Assembly: GCA_002084805.1 (NCBI GenBank) | Contig: NBMC01000003.1 | Location: 1 to 64,000 of the forward strand | Length of the DNA: 64,000 nt | Source of the DNA: Spirochaetaceae bacterium 4572_59 | GTDB taxonomy: Bacteria; Spirochaetota; Spirochaetia; DSM-2461 | Direction: 5' to 3' | Part shown: positions 1-9,598 of the stretch, piece by piece | Layout: the number at the start of each line of letters is the position of its first letter | Position numbering within the stretch: the stretch's first letter is position 1 | Notes under the pieces: model-generated | Told to the model about the DNA's origin: nothing | Seen by the model: the letters and a program-made list of their open reading frames with translations, nothing else | Databases searched by the model: none | Program-made: the position numbers and the translations under genes

Positions 1-66
1 CATCTTTATTTGTACTACCAGTTAATTGCGTTCCTCAACCTCGCGGGCCTGCGGTACGCAATCGGC

Positions 67-121
67 TTGACTTTCGTCAAATACTTTAATTTCCCTTCTC
101 TAATTCCTTTGTAAAAGAACG
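67..121 (-). promoter_or_regulatory. rRNA-type leader: boxA-like site and GAAA-loop hairpin
   Basis: Reading leftward from the strong promoter, CGTTCTTTTACA (110-121) matches the antitermination boxA consensus TGCTCTTTAACA at 9 of 12 positions. Next comes a small hairpin TTGAC-GAAA-GTCAA (67-80) closed by a GNRA-type loop. An ATTGCGT/ACGCAAT inverted repeat lies further left (about 25-63). These elements fit a nut-like leader of a ribosomal RNA operon. The 16S gene itself is not visible, so this is inference from arrangement. Confidence 0.5.
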
Positions 122-165
122 CTTAGTTCAGTGCGTCAGCAACTTGTCTGCCCGAACGCTCCGTG

Positions 166-194
166 AATATATAACTATCCCGCTTTTGTGTCAA
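166..194 (-). promoter_or_regulatory. Strong sigma-70 promoter, stable-RNA type
   Basis: On the minus strand a perfect -35 TTGACA (189-194) is followed after exactly 17 bp by TATATT (166-171). An A-rich tract just upstream of the -35 resembles an UP element, and the sequence after the -10 is G/C-rich (CACGGAGCG), as in stringently controlled rRNA promoters. Transcription would run leftward from about position 159 and leave the window. No coding region follows inside the window, so the target is inferred to be an rRNA or tRNA operon beyond position 1. Confidence 0.75.
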
Positions 195-361
195 CAGAAT
201 CTTTTATTTTTTTCACTTTTTTTTAATCCGATAGTCCTTACCTATCCCTATATATGTTTTAAAACATTATACCATATAATTTTAGACAGACCTATAAGTA
301 TAAGGACAGATCTATTAAAAAGGACCAATAGTCCAGACTCTCTTTGTTCCATCCTTAAATT

Positions 362-396
362 TAAAAAAGGCTGCTACATATATTGTGAAGCCGCCA
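362..396 (-). terminator. Probable intrinsic terminator of pyrG
   Basis: About 28 nt after the pyrG stop, the minus strand forms GGCGGCT...AGCAGCC (389-395 with 369-375, one mismatch) followed directly by six T. The stem is short and imperfect, so strength is uncertain. Confidence 0.5.
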
Positions 397-423
397 GCTA
401 CAAATCAATTACTTATCTTTAAA

Positions 424-2046
424 TCAGAGTTTCCCACTGTTTTTAAGACTATGCTGAATAAAATCCTTGAACAATGGCCCGGCTTTTATAGGAGAAGAAC
501 AGAATTCGGGATGAAACTGAACTCCTACACTCCAGGGATGATCAGGCCATTCCACTGATTCCACAAGGGATTTATCACTGGTAGTTCCTGAAATAATAAG
601 CCCTGCTTCTGCTAATTGTTCTCTATATTTATTTGAAACCTCATATCTATGGCGGTGGCGTTCAAATATGGACGCAGTTCCGTAAGCCTTATAGATATTA
701 GTTCCTTCTTTAACCACAGATTCACTCAGTCCGAGTCTCATGGTTCCGCCGTAGGCTGTAACATCCACCTGTTCTTCCAACAGAGAAATAACAGAGTTAT
801 CACCTTCAGGACGAAATTCTGAACTGTCGGCGTTATCAATCCCCAAAACAGACCGGCTGTATTCAACAACCATTATCTGTAGACCGAGACAGATTCCCAA
901 ACAGGGAATTTTACTTATCCGGGCATAACGGACAGCCTGAACCATTCCAAGGATTCCCCTGGAACCGAAACCACCGGGAATCAGGATGCCATCAAAGCCA
1001 TCAAAAAGTTCGGAGAGATCTTCTCCATCAGCTACTTTCCTCTCAATTAATTCAGAATCAATTTTTTCGAGATCAAGACGGACTCCATTCGCCATGGCAC
1101 CATGGACAAGCGCCTCATCTACTGATTTATAGGCATCGCCGAGTTCGATATACTTACCGACCATGGCAATCTTTACAGACTGTTTAGCATTTTTATGTAT
1201 ATCGGCCAGTTTTTCCCAGGCTGAAATTCTGGCTTTCCTGCTTCTCATTCCCAGCTTACGACAAACCACCTCATCCATTCCCTGTTTATGATAAACAACA
1301 GGGATTTCATAGATAGTCGTATCTACATCATGGGCAGACAGAACACAATCATAATCGATATTGGTAAATTGAGCGATTTTCCTTTTGAGATCAACCGGCA
1401 ATTCTTTCTGACATCGGCATAAAAGAACATCAGGCTGAATACCAATCTCCCGCATATCTTTCACAGAGTGTTGGGTCGGTTTTGTCTTCACTTCACCACC
1501 AGTTACGGTGGGCACCAGAGTCAGATGAACAGAAAGGGCATTCTCATGACCTTTTTCATGGATGATCTGACGAACCGCTTCCAGAAAAGGAATAGACTCA
1601 ATATCACCTACGGTTCCACCGATTTCTACGATAGTTACATCGATTTCCGGTTTTTCTCCCAGAGAGATAATACGCCTTTTGATCTCATCTGTAATATGCG
1701 GGACGACCTGAACACATTTTCCCAGAAATTTGCCTTCCCGCTCTTTCCGGATAACGCTGTCATAAACCTGTCCGGTTGTAATGGAATGGGCCGCACTGAG
1801 AGGCGAATGGGTAAAACGGGCATAATTCCCTAAATCAAGGTCGGTCTCAGCACCGTCATCGGTAACATATACCTCTCCGTGCTGATAAGGGCTCATAGTA
1901 CCCGCATCGACATTAATATAGGGATCTATTTTTATCATACAGACGGAAAACCCACGGCTTTCCAAGAGTGTTCCCAATGATGCGGATGCCAGTCCTTTTC
2001 CAAGACTGGAACAAACTCCGCCAGTTGTAAAAATGTATTTCTTCAT
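424..2046 (-). CDS. pyrG: CTP synthase
   Basis: Converts UTP to CTP with ATP and glutamine, the last step of cytidine nucleotide synthesis in the cytoplasm. The 540 residues match the usual family length. The N-terminal amidoligase domain opens with TTGGVCSSLGKG (residues 7-18), the nucleotide-binding loop. The C-terminal class I glutamine amidotransferase domain shows the nucleophile in GICLG (Cys386) and the HPE catalytic His512/Glu514. It is monocistronic by appearance: its own promoter overlaps the start and a terminator follows. The ATG at 2046 lacks a Shine-Dalgarno sequence and lies 8 nt from a -10 box, so the mRNA is probably leaderless. No pyrimidine attenuator is visible. Confidence 0.97.
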   Translation of the reverse strand: MKKYIFTTGGVCSSLGKGLASASLGTLLESRGFSVCMIKIDPYINVDAGTMSPYQHGEVYVTDDGAETDLDLGNYARFTHSPLSAAHSITTGQVYDSVIRKEREGKFLGKCVQVVPHITDEIKRRIISLGEKPEIDVTIVEIGGTVGDIESIPFLEAVRQIIHEKGHENALSVHLTLVPTVTGGEVKTKPTQHSVKDMREIGIQPDVLLCRCQKELPVDLKRKIAQFTNIDYDCVLSAHDVDTTIYEIPVVYHKQGMDEVVCRKLGMRSRKARISAWEKLADIHKNAKQSVKIAMVGKYIELGDAYKSVDEALVHGAMANGVRLDLEKIDSELIERKVADGEDLSELFDGFDGILIPGGFGSRGILGMVQAVRYARISKIPCLGICLGLQIMVVEYSRSVLGIDNADSSEFRPEGDNSVISLLEEQVDVTAYGGTMRLGLSESVVKEGTNIYKAYGTASIFERHRHRYEVSNKYREQLAEAGLIISGTTSDKSLVESVEWPDHPWSVGVQFHPEFCSSPIKAGPLFKDFIQHSLKNSGKL

Positions 2047-2054
2047 GGGATTAA

Positions 2055-2084
2055 ATTATTTACCGGATGAACATCCATTGTCAA
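2055..2084 (-). promoter_or_regulatory. pyrG promoter, predicted leaderless transcript
   Basis: The -35 is TTGACA (2079-2084) and the -10 is AATAAT (2055-2060) with 18-bp spacing; TAAATA at 16 bp is an alternative. Only 8 nt separate the -10 from the pyrG ATG, so the predicted start site falls on or next to the A of ATG. The sequence between -10 and ATG has no purine-rich ribosome binding site. Confidence 0.65.
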
Positions 2085-2205
2085 TCAAGTGATTTGCTTT
2101 TTTAGATAGGAAATGGGAGATTTTTTCCTAAATATATTTCTTCCGGACAAGAATAAATATAGTAAGGTGAAAACAAGATACGGGATTAACAGCTGCGATA
2201 CTGAA

Positions 2206-2892
2206 TCAGCTGATCCAAATCTCCCCGAAAAACTCGGGCCTATGAAAATCCGGATATTCAGTTTCGATTTTATTCCAGCTCAAATAATGAGGAAGCGAAA
2301 GATCATCACCGCATTTATAAAAATTGCCTCTGAACTTCTGACCAGATAATGTTTCAAAATCATCCCGGACAAAACACTGAACAGGAATGGCCACAAGCAA
2401 GCTCCAAGGCTTCGCTTCCTCCAGAACTCCTTCCGAATAAATACAACAGCTTTGCTGCCCGAGAGAAGGAATCCGGGAAATACCTTCCAGGATCTCAGAG
2501 CCAATATACTCTCGATTATTCCTATCTGTACCGACCTGAGCCAGACAAGTCCCCAGGCAGTTAAACTCAAAATTATAATAATAATTACTTCCCTGAGGGG
2601 ATAGAAAGATCTCTACACAGCTATCCAGATAGACCGGTTCATTATCTTTTTTAAAACGTCCCAAGACCTCTCTTTCCCTGATATGAAATTTTACAAACAG
2701 ATATTCATCACTGCTTGCAATTCGCACAGAGACTTCCGGCCTTTCTGGATAATCCATCCAGGACCGCTTATCTACAGCACAGGGCCTGCCCAGCTGATCA
2801 AAATGAGAATTAAACGATTCCAACTCCTCCGGATCAAGAAGGTTCAGATAATGATTCGAGACCGTAGGGACTATTATTTTTTTATTTTCCAT
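2206..2892 (-). CDS. Carbohydrate-binding family 9-like protein
   Basis: A 228-residue protein without a signal peptide that I recognise as the CBM9-like (DOMON-type beta-sandwich) family. Typical signs are the aromatic-rich strands around residues 55-110 (LDSCVEIFLSP, NFEFNCLG) and the terminal block with NFYKCGD, HYLSWN and DFHRPEFFG. In secreted enzymes such domains bind sugars; stand-alone bacterial copies have no settled function. It starts 16 nt after the kinase-like gene with an AGGAAA ribosome binding site, so the two are probably cotranscribed. The enzyme or ligand is unknown. Confidence 0.75.
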   Translation of the reverse strand: MENKKIIVPTVSNHYLNLLDPEELESFNSHFDQLGRPCAVDKRSWMDYPERPEVSVRIASSDEYLFVKFHIREREVLGRFKKDNEPVYLDSCVEIFLSPQGSNYYYNFEFNCLGTCLAQVGTDRNNREYIGSEILEGISRIPSLGQQSCCIYSEGVLEEAKPWSLLVAIPVQCFVRDDFETLSGQKFRGNFYKCGDDLSLPHYLSWNKIETEYPDFHRPEFFGEIWIS

Positions 2893-2908
2893 TTCATTTT
2901 CCTAGTTA

Positions 2909-4543
2909 TCAGTATGGCTGAGCCAGTAAGTTATCACCAATATGCTGGATAACATAAGCGTACTGACCCGATGATTTAACAGTGATTTTTTTTTCCAGAA
3001 CAGAATTTCCAGTAATCCACTTCAATTCATACTCTCCCGGAGAGAGTTGCCATTCATAAGAGCCCGCAGAAACAGATCCAAACTGCAGAAGCTTTTTTTC
3101 CGCTCCGCCCCCGATAATCCTCTTCTCCCCATTCACCAGAAAAGTCAAGTCTTCCAGGTCATGCCGGATAGAAAGGATTCCGGGAAGTGGAATAAGCTGC
3201 ACCTGCAAATTCAGCTCATTCTGATAAAACTGCAGAGGAATATTTAGATAACGTGGATAGTATCCGGAACAGAATATTTTAAAACTATAAGCATTCCCGC
3301 TCAACAGAGACAAATCATCCACAGAACTCCAGGAATTACCGTCTTTCTGAACTAGAACAGCTGAGAAATCAGACAAATTTTCCCCTGTTAGGGCATCACT
3401 GACATAAGATCTGATATTCAGAACTTTCCTGGGGATCCGGGGGCTTTGAATCTCAAGAATAGAATCTTCTTGCTGCCGGGACATTGGTGGAAGATAGAAC
3501 AGGATCCACTGAACCTGACTTCCCCAACGAACCATAATCCTGTAATTTCCTGTTTTCAGATAGTATTTATCAGAATAATCATAATTACGGGATAGATCCA
3601 CTTCTTTAACAGACTCAAGATAACGGGATCTGTCCCTGTAGATATGCAAATCTCCTGTATGAAGAAAAGAATCATCTTCTGAGAGGATATGCAGTTGAAA
3701 AACACCCCGGCTTTCCCGGGAAAAAAAGCGATAAAAATTACCCGTATATAGAGAAAGAGAAAAGCCAGAGGCCAGCAGAAGAATAAAAATTATAAGAAAA
3801 AAGAGAAATCCCCTCCCCTTTTTTTTTACAGAAGGAGAAACAGGATGAGCGTTATGATCAGGACTTGAGCCCTTCTTTTCCCCTGTAACAGCTTCTACCA
3901 GAACCTTCAAACCCGCCAGGGCTTCGGCATCCCGGGATTTAGAAGCCGTAAGTTTCAAAAGACGCAGAATCGGCTGGACTCCTGAAAAACGAAACCCCTG
4001 GTGACGAAAAAGACTCTTCCGCACAATCCAGTACAGAAAAAAACCTTTCTCTTTAATCAGAGGAAAGAGAGAAACATGCTTACCTTTCAAGATATTCCGT
4101 CTGAGCTCATCAAGGGAAGTCCCGTCAAAGAGCTTCTCTGAGGTCAGGATTTCATACAAACTGACACCTAATGCATACACATCGGTACGCTTTGTAATTC
4201 CCGCCCTGGGTAGAAACTGCTCGGGGGCCATATAAGAGGGAGTCCCTATAGGGATAAACTCAGTGCTGCTTTCATTCTCACTTTCCAGCTGAGCAATTCC
4301 GAAATCTCCCAGTTTAACATCTCCTGTAGAAGATATAAATATATTGGATGGTTTTATATCCCGATGGATAATATTCCTTGAATGAATGTATTTAATCGCC
4401 AGACAGCAACTTGAAAGAATATAACGACTGGCACCGGAAGGCAACGGAATATTAATATAGCATGGTTTTAAAAACAGTCGAAGTAGGCATTCTCTTTTAA
4501 AAAATACACAAACTAAAAACCGCTTCCTACTGGAAGCGGCCAC
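2909..4543 (-). CDS. Ser/Thr protein kinase-like membrane protein lacking the N-lobe
   Basis: The open frame holds only the C-lobe of a Hanks-type kinase: HRDIKPSN (60-67), DFG (80-82), APE (106-108). A linker, one membrane helix (about 245-265) and an extracytoplasmic beta-rich, PEGA-like region follow. The N-lobe (glycine loop, VAxK lysine, helix C) is missing: dnaJ stops only 17 nt upstream, and the first codons lie inside the dnaJ terminator. The true start is unclear. A TTG at 4444 is the first codon that aligns with the kinase fold (just before helix E), and a promoter-like TCGACT-16-TATATT lies just before it. Most likely a 5' deletion remnant, possibly an assembly junction. Catalysis is not expected as it stands. 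Likely cotranscribed with the CBM9-like gene. Confidence 0.7.
   Translation of the reverse strand: MAASSRKRFLVCVFFKRECLLRLFLKPCYINIPLPSGASRYILSSCCLAIKYIHSRNIIHRDIKPSNIFISSTGDVKLGDFGIAQLESENESSTEFIPIGTPSYMAPEQFLPRAGITKRTDVYALGVSLYEILTSEKLFDGTSLDELRRNILKGKHVSLFPLIKEKGFFLYWIVRKSLFRHQGFRFSGVQPILRLLKLTASKSRDAEALAGLKVLVEAVTGEKKGSSPDHNAHPVSPSVKKKGRGFLFFLIIFILLLASGFSLSLYTGNFYRFFSRESRGVFQLHILSEDDSFLHTGDLHIYRDRSRYLESVKEVDLSRNYDYSDKYYLKTGNYRIMVRWGSQVQWILFYLPPMSRQQEDSILEIQSPRIPRKVLNIRSYVSDALTGENLSDFSAVLVQKDGNSWSSVDDLSLLSGNAYSFKIFCSGYYPRYLNIPLQFYQNELNLQVQLIPLPGILSIRHDLEDLTFLVNGEKRIIGGGAEKKLLQFGSVSAGSYEWQLSPGEYELKWITGNSVLEKKITVKSSGQYAYVIQHIGDNLLAQPY
4512..4540 (-). terminator. Intrinsic terminator of the grpE-dnaK-dnaJ operon
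   Basis: A perfect 8-bp stem CCGCTTCC/GGAAGCGG (4520-4527 with 4532-4539) with a 4-nt loop is followed on the minus strand by TTTTTAGTTT. It begins about 20 nt after the dnaJ stop. The start of the kinase-like open frame overlaps it, which argues that those first codons are not translated. Confidence 0.85.
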
Positions 4544-4560
4544 TTTTCATAATTCTTGAA

Positions 4561-5688
4561 TTAAAGATCCTTCAGCCTGATAGGGTCCGGCTCGGCATCT
4601 AATCCATAATTTTCGCCAAACTGCTTCAGCAATTCTTTTTGTTTGCTATTCAGCTTTTTAGGCGTAACGATCTGCAGTTTCACATACATATCGCCCTTTC
4701 TGCCCGATCCATGAAGAACAGGCACACCTTCATTACGGATACGCAAAACCTTACCGGTCTGTGTTCCTGCGGCAACCTTCAGTTTAATTTTCTTATCATC
4801 CAATGTCCGGACAAAGATCTCACCACCCAAAGCTGCCTGTGGAAAAGAGATGGGAATGGCACAGTAAAGGTCATAACCGTCTCTCTCAAAAGAATCATGA
4901 TCCTTAATATGAATATACACATACAAGTCACCAGCAGGTCCACTTTTTGGACCGGCATCACCCTGGCTGTCCAACCTAATTCTCTTACCGGGAGCGATTC
5001 CCGCAGGAATCGTAACTTTCAATTTCTGACGATCTTTGACAACACCCTTACCATGACAGGCAGAACAGGGATTCTCAATGATTGTTCCTTCACCATGACA
5101 GGTTGAACAGGGAGACGCGATGGAGAAGAAACCTGAATTTCTTCTCACCTGACCGGAACCTCCACAGCTAGGACAGGTCTTTGTTCCTGTTCCTGAGGAT
5201 GCACCTGAACCATGGCAGACATCACAGACTTTCTGCTTGTAATACTCTACTTCGACCTTATCTCCGTAAACAGCATCTTTAAACTCAACTTCCAGATCGT
5301 ATCGAAGATCGCTACCTCTGGCAGGGCCACGCCGTCCGCCGCCGGACTGACGTCCACCCATACCGCCGCCGAAAAAGGAGTCAAAGATACCGGAAAAATC
5401 TCCTCCGAAAATATCTTCAAACCCCGAAAAGGCTGACGCATTGAATCCGGCTCCACCCATGTTATCCACACCGGCAAAACCGTACTGATCATAGGCCTGC
5501 TTCTTCTGAGCATCTGACAAGATCTCATAAGCTTCGGTAGCTTCTTTGAATTTATGCTCCGCATCAGTGCTGTTCTGATTTCTATCGGGGTGATATTTAA
5601 TAGCCAGTTTTCTATATGCTTTTTTTATTTCATCTGGAGCGGCATTTTTTTCAATCTCCAGAACTTCGTAATAATCCCTTTTTGACAC
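4561..5688 (-). CDS. dnaJ: Chaperone DnaJ (Hsp40)
   Basis: Co-chaperone that delivers unfolded substrates to DnaK and stimulates its ATPase. The order is J domain with HPD (37-39, counted from the upstream GTG at 5700), Gly/Phe-rich linker, four CxxCxGxG zinc-finger repeats and C-terminal substrate-binding domains, all complete. I prefer the GTG at 5688 (protein starting M-S-K-R-D-Y-Y), because the AAGGAA ribosome binding site abuts the GTG at 5700 directly but sits 12 nt from 5688. It is the last gene of the grpE-dnaK-dnaJ operon and is preceded by a stable intergenic hairpin. Confidence 0.95.
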   Translation of the reverse strand: MSKRDYYEVLEIEKNAAPDEIKKAYRKLAIKYHPDRNQNSTDAEHKFKEATEAYEILSDAQKKQAYDQYGFAGVDNMGGAGFNASAFSGFEDIFGGDFSGIFDSFFGGGMGGRQSGGGRRGPARGSDLRYDLEVEFKDAVYGDKVEVEYYKQKVCDVCHGSGASSGTGTKTCPSCGGSGQVRRNSGFFSIASPCSTCHGEGTIIENPCSACHGKGVVKDRQKLKVTIPAGIAPGKRIRLDSQGDAGPKSGPAGDLYVYIHIKDHDSFERDGYDLYCAIPISFPQAALGGEIFVRTLDDKKIKLKVAAGTQTGKVLRIRNEGVPVLHGSGRKGDMYVKLQIVTPKKLNSKQKELLKQFGENYGLDAEPDPIRLKDL

Positions 5689-5711
5689 GGATCTACACAC
5701 TTCCTTTAATA

Positions 5712-5740
5712 ATAATACCCCCGAAATACGGAGGTATTAT
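5712..5740 (-). promoter_or_regulatory. dnaK-dnaJ intergenic hairpin
   Basis: ATAATACC (5712-5719) pairs with GGTATTAT (5733-5740). After one mismatch CCG/CGG continues the stem around a 5-nt AAATA loop. It lies 13 nt after the dnaK stop. There is no T-run after it, so it is more likely an mRNA stability or processing element than a terminator. Confidence 0.55.
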
Positions 5741-5753
5741 ATTATAGTTTATC

Positions 5754-7548
<1,795 letters not shown>

Positions 7549-7554
7549 CTATTT

Positions 7555-8220
7555 TTATTCTTTAGTTTCTTCTGGTTTAGCTGCTGCCGGAGCGGCTGGC
7601 TTTCCAACTTTAACCTTTGCGGGTCTTAAGACCCGTTCATGTAATCTATATCCTGCCTGAAAATCTTCCAAAACTGTTGAAACTTCCAGGTCTTCCGATT
7701 CTTCCATCATCAGAGCTTCGTGGGAGTTGGGATCATACTCGGCACCCTTACAATCCATTTTCTCAAGGCCCCATTTGCTCTGAAGCATACCGGTAAACTG
7801 CTGTTCTATCATACTGATTCCCTCACGAAAAGAATCAAAATCCTGAGAATCCGCAGCAGATTTAATGGCTCTGTCAAAATTATCGATAATTTCAACCAGG
7901 TCTCTTATAAGTTCCTGATTACCATATTTTACAGAATCAGCTTTCTCACGGGCCATTCTTTTTCTGTAATTTTCAAAATCAGCATGCTTCCGCAGATACT
8001 GATCTTTCAGCTCACTATTCTCTTTCTTCAGAGATGCTACTTCCGCAGCCATCTCATCGGCTTCAGATAGATCACTCTCTTCGGCGGAAACATCAGAGTC
8101 ATCATCCTGCACTTCATACCCGGCAGCCTGGTTCTCCTGATTTTCTTTTTCCGTATTCCCTACGGGTGTCTCCGTCTGAACGGATTCATCCGTAGTTTCT
8201 TCACCTGTATTATTTGCCAC
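7555..8220 (-). CDS. grpE: Nucleotide exchange factor GrpE
   Basis: Releases ADP from DnaK. The 221 residues comprise a long acidic, disordered N-terminus (about 1-55), a dimerising coiled coil (about 60-110, with LRKHADFENYRKR) and the C-terminal beta domain that contacts DnaK (PNSHEALMMEE, LRPAKVKVG). The start is GTG at 8220 with GGAAGG 9 nt upstream. First gene of the grpE-dnaK-dnaJ operon, 21 nt before dnaK. Confidence 0.95.
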   Translation of the reverse strand: MANNTGEETTDESVQTETPVGNTEKENQENQAAGYEVQDDDSDVSAEESDLSEADEMAAEVASLKKENSELKDQYLRKHADFENYRKRMAREKADSVKYGNQELIRDLVEIIDNFDRAIKSAADSQDFDSFREGISMIEQQFTGMLQSKWGLEKMDCKGAEYDPNSHEALMMEESEDLEVSTVLEDFQAGYRLHERVLRPAKVKVGKPAAPAAAKPEETKE

Positions 8221-8272
8221 TTAATCAACCTTCCAGTTAAAAATATTATATATTTATTTAATTTCTGACTAA

Positions 8273-8302
8273 AAAATAATAATTTTAATGAATTAACGTC
8301 AA
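8273..8302 (-). promoter_or_regulatory. Candidate promoter of the grpE operon
   Basis: TTGACG (8297-8302) and TATTTT (8273-8278) are 18 bp apart; AATAAT read as ATTATT at 16 bp is an alternative -10. A roughly 50-nt A/T-rich leader follows. I see no CIRCE-type inverted repeat here, so HrcA control of this operon is not supported. Confidence 0.4.
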
Positions 8303-8472
8303 GAAAAAGGATATTTTATTTTGAACTAATTTTTTAAGAGACATACTGCGCCCTCCTATATCTGTAATAAAAGACCTTCTGGGCCATGATCCCTGATTTT
8401 GTTTCTGCGTTTTTTCATCACCCGTTAAAATGTTTATTGTCTTTCTCAAGTAGACCTGTTAGGATCAGACCA

Positions 8473-8784
8473 ATGATAAGAAATGTATATATAAATGGTA
8501 AAATAGATACTCTTCTCGTAATGGAAGAAGAAGGAAGTACTGAGTTTGTTCATCCTCTGGTAGAAGCACTGAGAGAACAGGCTGAAAGAATCAATACACT
8601 GGAACAGCAGAACGATGATCTGATGAAACAAGAAAAAATCCTTTTGAATCTTCTAGAACTCTCAGCAGCTACAGGGGAGATAATGGCTCGAAGTCTGAAA
8701 TCTCTTGAAAATCTCGAGAATACGCAGAAAAAGTCAAAAGGTGAGGGTCCTTCTGAACTGGAAGAGCAGGATCTTCTTGACTGA
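8473..8784 (+). CDS. Small acidic coiled-coil protein, unknown function
   Basis: I do not recognise this gene. From the ATG at 8473 it encodes about 103 residues: a short N-terminal strand region (VYINGKIDTLLVMEEEG), then a helical region rich in Glu, Gln and Leu from about residue 28 to 80 that looks like a coiled coil, then an acidic tail. The frame stays open back to 8386, but those upstream codons look non-coding and an AGGAT-like site precedes 8473. It is the only plus-strand gene between grpE and ptsI and converges on the AraC-like gene. Confidence 0.5.
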   Translation: MIRNVYINGKIDTLLVMEEEGSTEFVHPLVEALREQAERINTLEQQNDDLMKQEKILLNLLELSAATGEIMARSLKSLENLENTQKKSKGEGPSELEEQDLLD

Positions 8785-8792
8785 TAGATCTT

Positions 8793-8824
8793 CTGTTTAA
8801 ATAAAGCAGGGGAATTCCTCCTGC
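8793..8824 (-). terminator. Possible terminator at the end of the ptsI-to-AraC gene run
   Basis: GCAGG (8806-8810) pairs with CCTGC (8820-8824), with further pairs inside. The minus strand continues with TTTATTTAAACAG. The stem overlaps the last codons of the AraC-like gene. It could also end the opposing small gene, since the hairpin lies about 22 nt after its stop. Confidence 0.45.
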
Positions 8825-9597
8825 CTATCCGTTAAAATAATTGAACCAACCGTTGAGTTGGTCCATTTTCTGTAAGGGATACCGAAAAGATCCAGAAACA
8901 AACGATCAAGACCATCCAGCCCCGCTATACCGGACTGTCTTGTAAGAGAGTCCACAACGTTATCAGATAGTAGTTCCTGTTTTTCAAGCCTTTCGAAGAA
9001 AACCATAAGCCTTTGATGAAGAAGCCATGATTCCAGGGAGAACTCGGTTATTCTTTTAAACTGACCACTCAATTCTTCCATCCCCATCCCGCACAGTTCT
9101 GCCAGCCCCTTTGAAGAAAAAATATCCTTTTCAAGCATATGCTTCCGCAACTCCTGTATTAAAGGCTGATCGGGTCTCATGCGGGATTCTTTTCCGGTAA
9201 ACAGAAAAATAACCTGTTCAAATAGCTGTTTCAACTCAAAAGGAGCAATAGGTCTCACAACAGAAGGGATGATATTCGCTCCCGCAAAGCGGTCTTCCCT
9301 GGAAAAAACAGAGACAGCGGAGTCTTTCAAAACGGTAGATTTCAACAAATGCCCCGTATGAGAGTCGGGATAGATATAAAAACAGTACTGCCAGTCACCG
9401 TCCCCACTAATATAATGAGGAACAGCCACATCAAGAAGACAGAAGCGGACCTTATGCCACTCATTGTTCAATCTTATTCTAAAAGGGCGGTTAACACCGT
9501 AGATAAGCTGCATTGTCTGATGCTGTCGGACCTTATCGTCGCTTAAAAGACCAGCCTCGGCAAGCATAGTCTGAAAGACATAACCATGATGAAACAT
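8797..9597 (-). CDS. AraC-family-like transcriptional regulator
   Basis: A 266-residue protein with an unassigned N-terminal sensing region (1-155) and a C-terminal region resembling the AraC/XylS double helix-turn-helix: SSKGLAELCGMGMEELSGQFKRITEFSLESWL (about 168-199) as the first helix-turn-helix and recognition helix, ending in the degenerate GIPYRKW. The second HTH is divergent, so DNA binding is likely but not certain. It begins 1 nt after the coiled-coil gene, so it is translationally coupled to it and is the last gene of a long minus-strand run. Confidence 0.6.
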   Translation of the reverse strand: MFHHGYVFQTMLAEAGLLSDDKVRQHQTMQLIYGVNRPFRIRLNNEWHKVRFCLLDVAVPHYISGDGDWQYCFYIYPDSHTGHLLKSTVLKDSAVSVFSREDRFAGANIIPSVVRPIAPFELKQLFEQVIFLFTGKESRMRPDQPLIQELRKHMLEKDIFSSKGLAELCGMGMEELSGQFKRITEFSLESWLLHQRLMVFFERLEKQELLSDNVVDSLTRQSGIAGLDGLDRLFLDLFGIPYRKWTNSTVGSIILTDRQEEFPCFI

Positions 9598-9598
9598 A

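Noticed and set aside
144-422. Plus-strand open frame of 92 codons left of pyrG
   Set aside because: It lies over the minus-strand stable-RNA promoter and the pyrG terminator, has no ribosome binding site, and its composition is that of A/T-rich non-coding DNA.
8221-8385. CIRCE element before grpE
   Set aside because: I looked for a TTAGCACTC/GAGTGCTAA-type inverted repeat and found none; only a promoter candidate is present.
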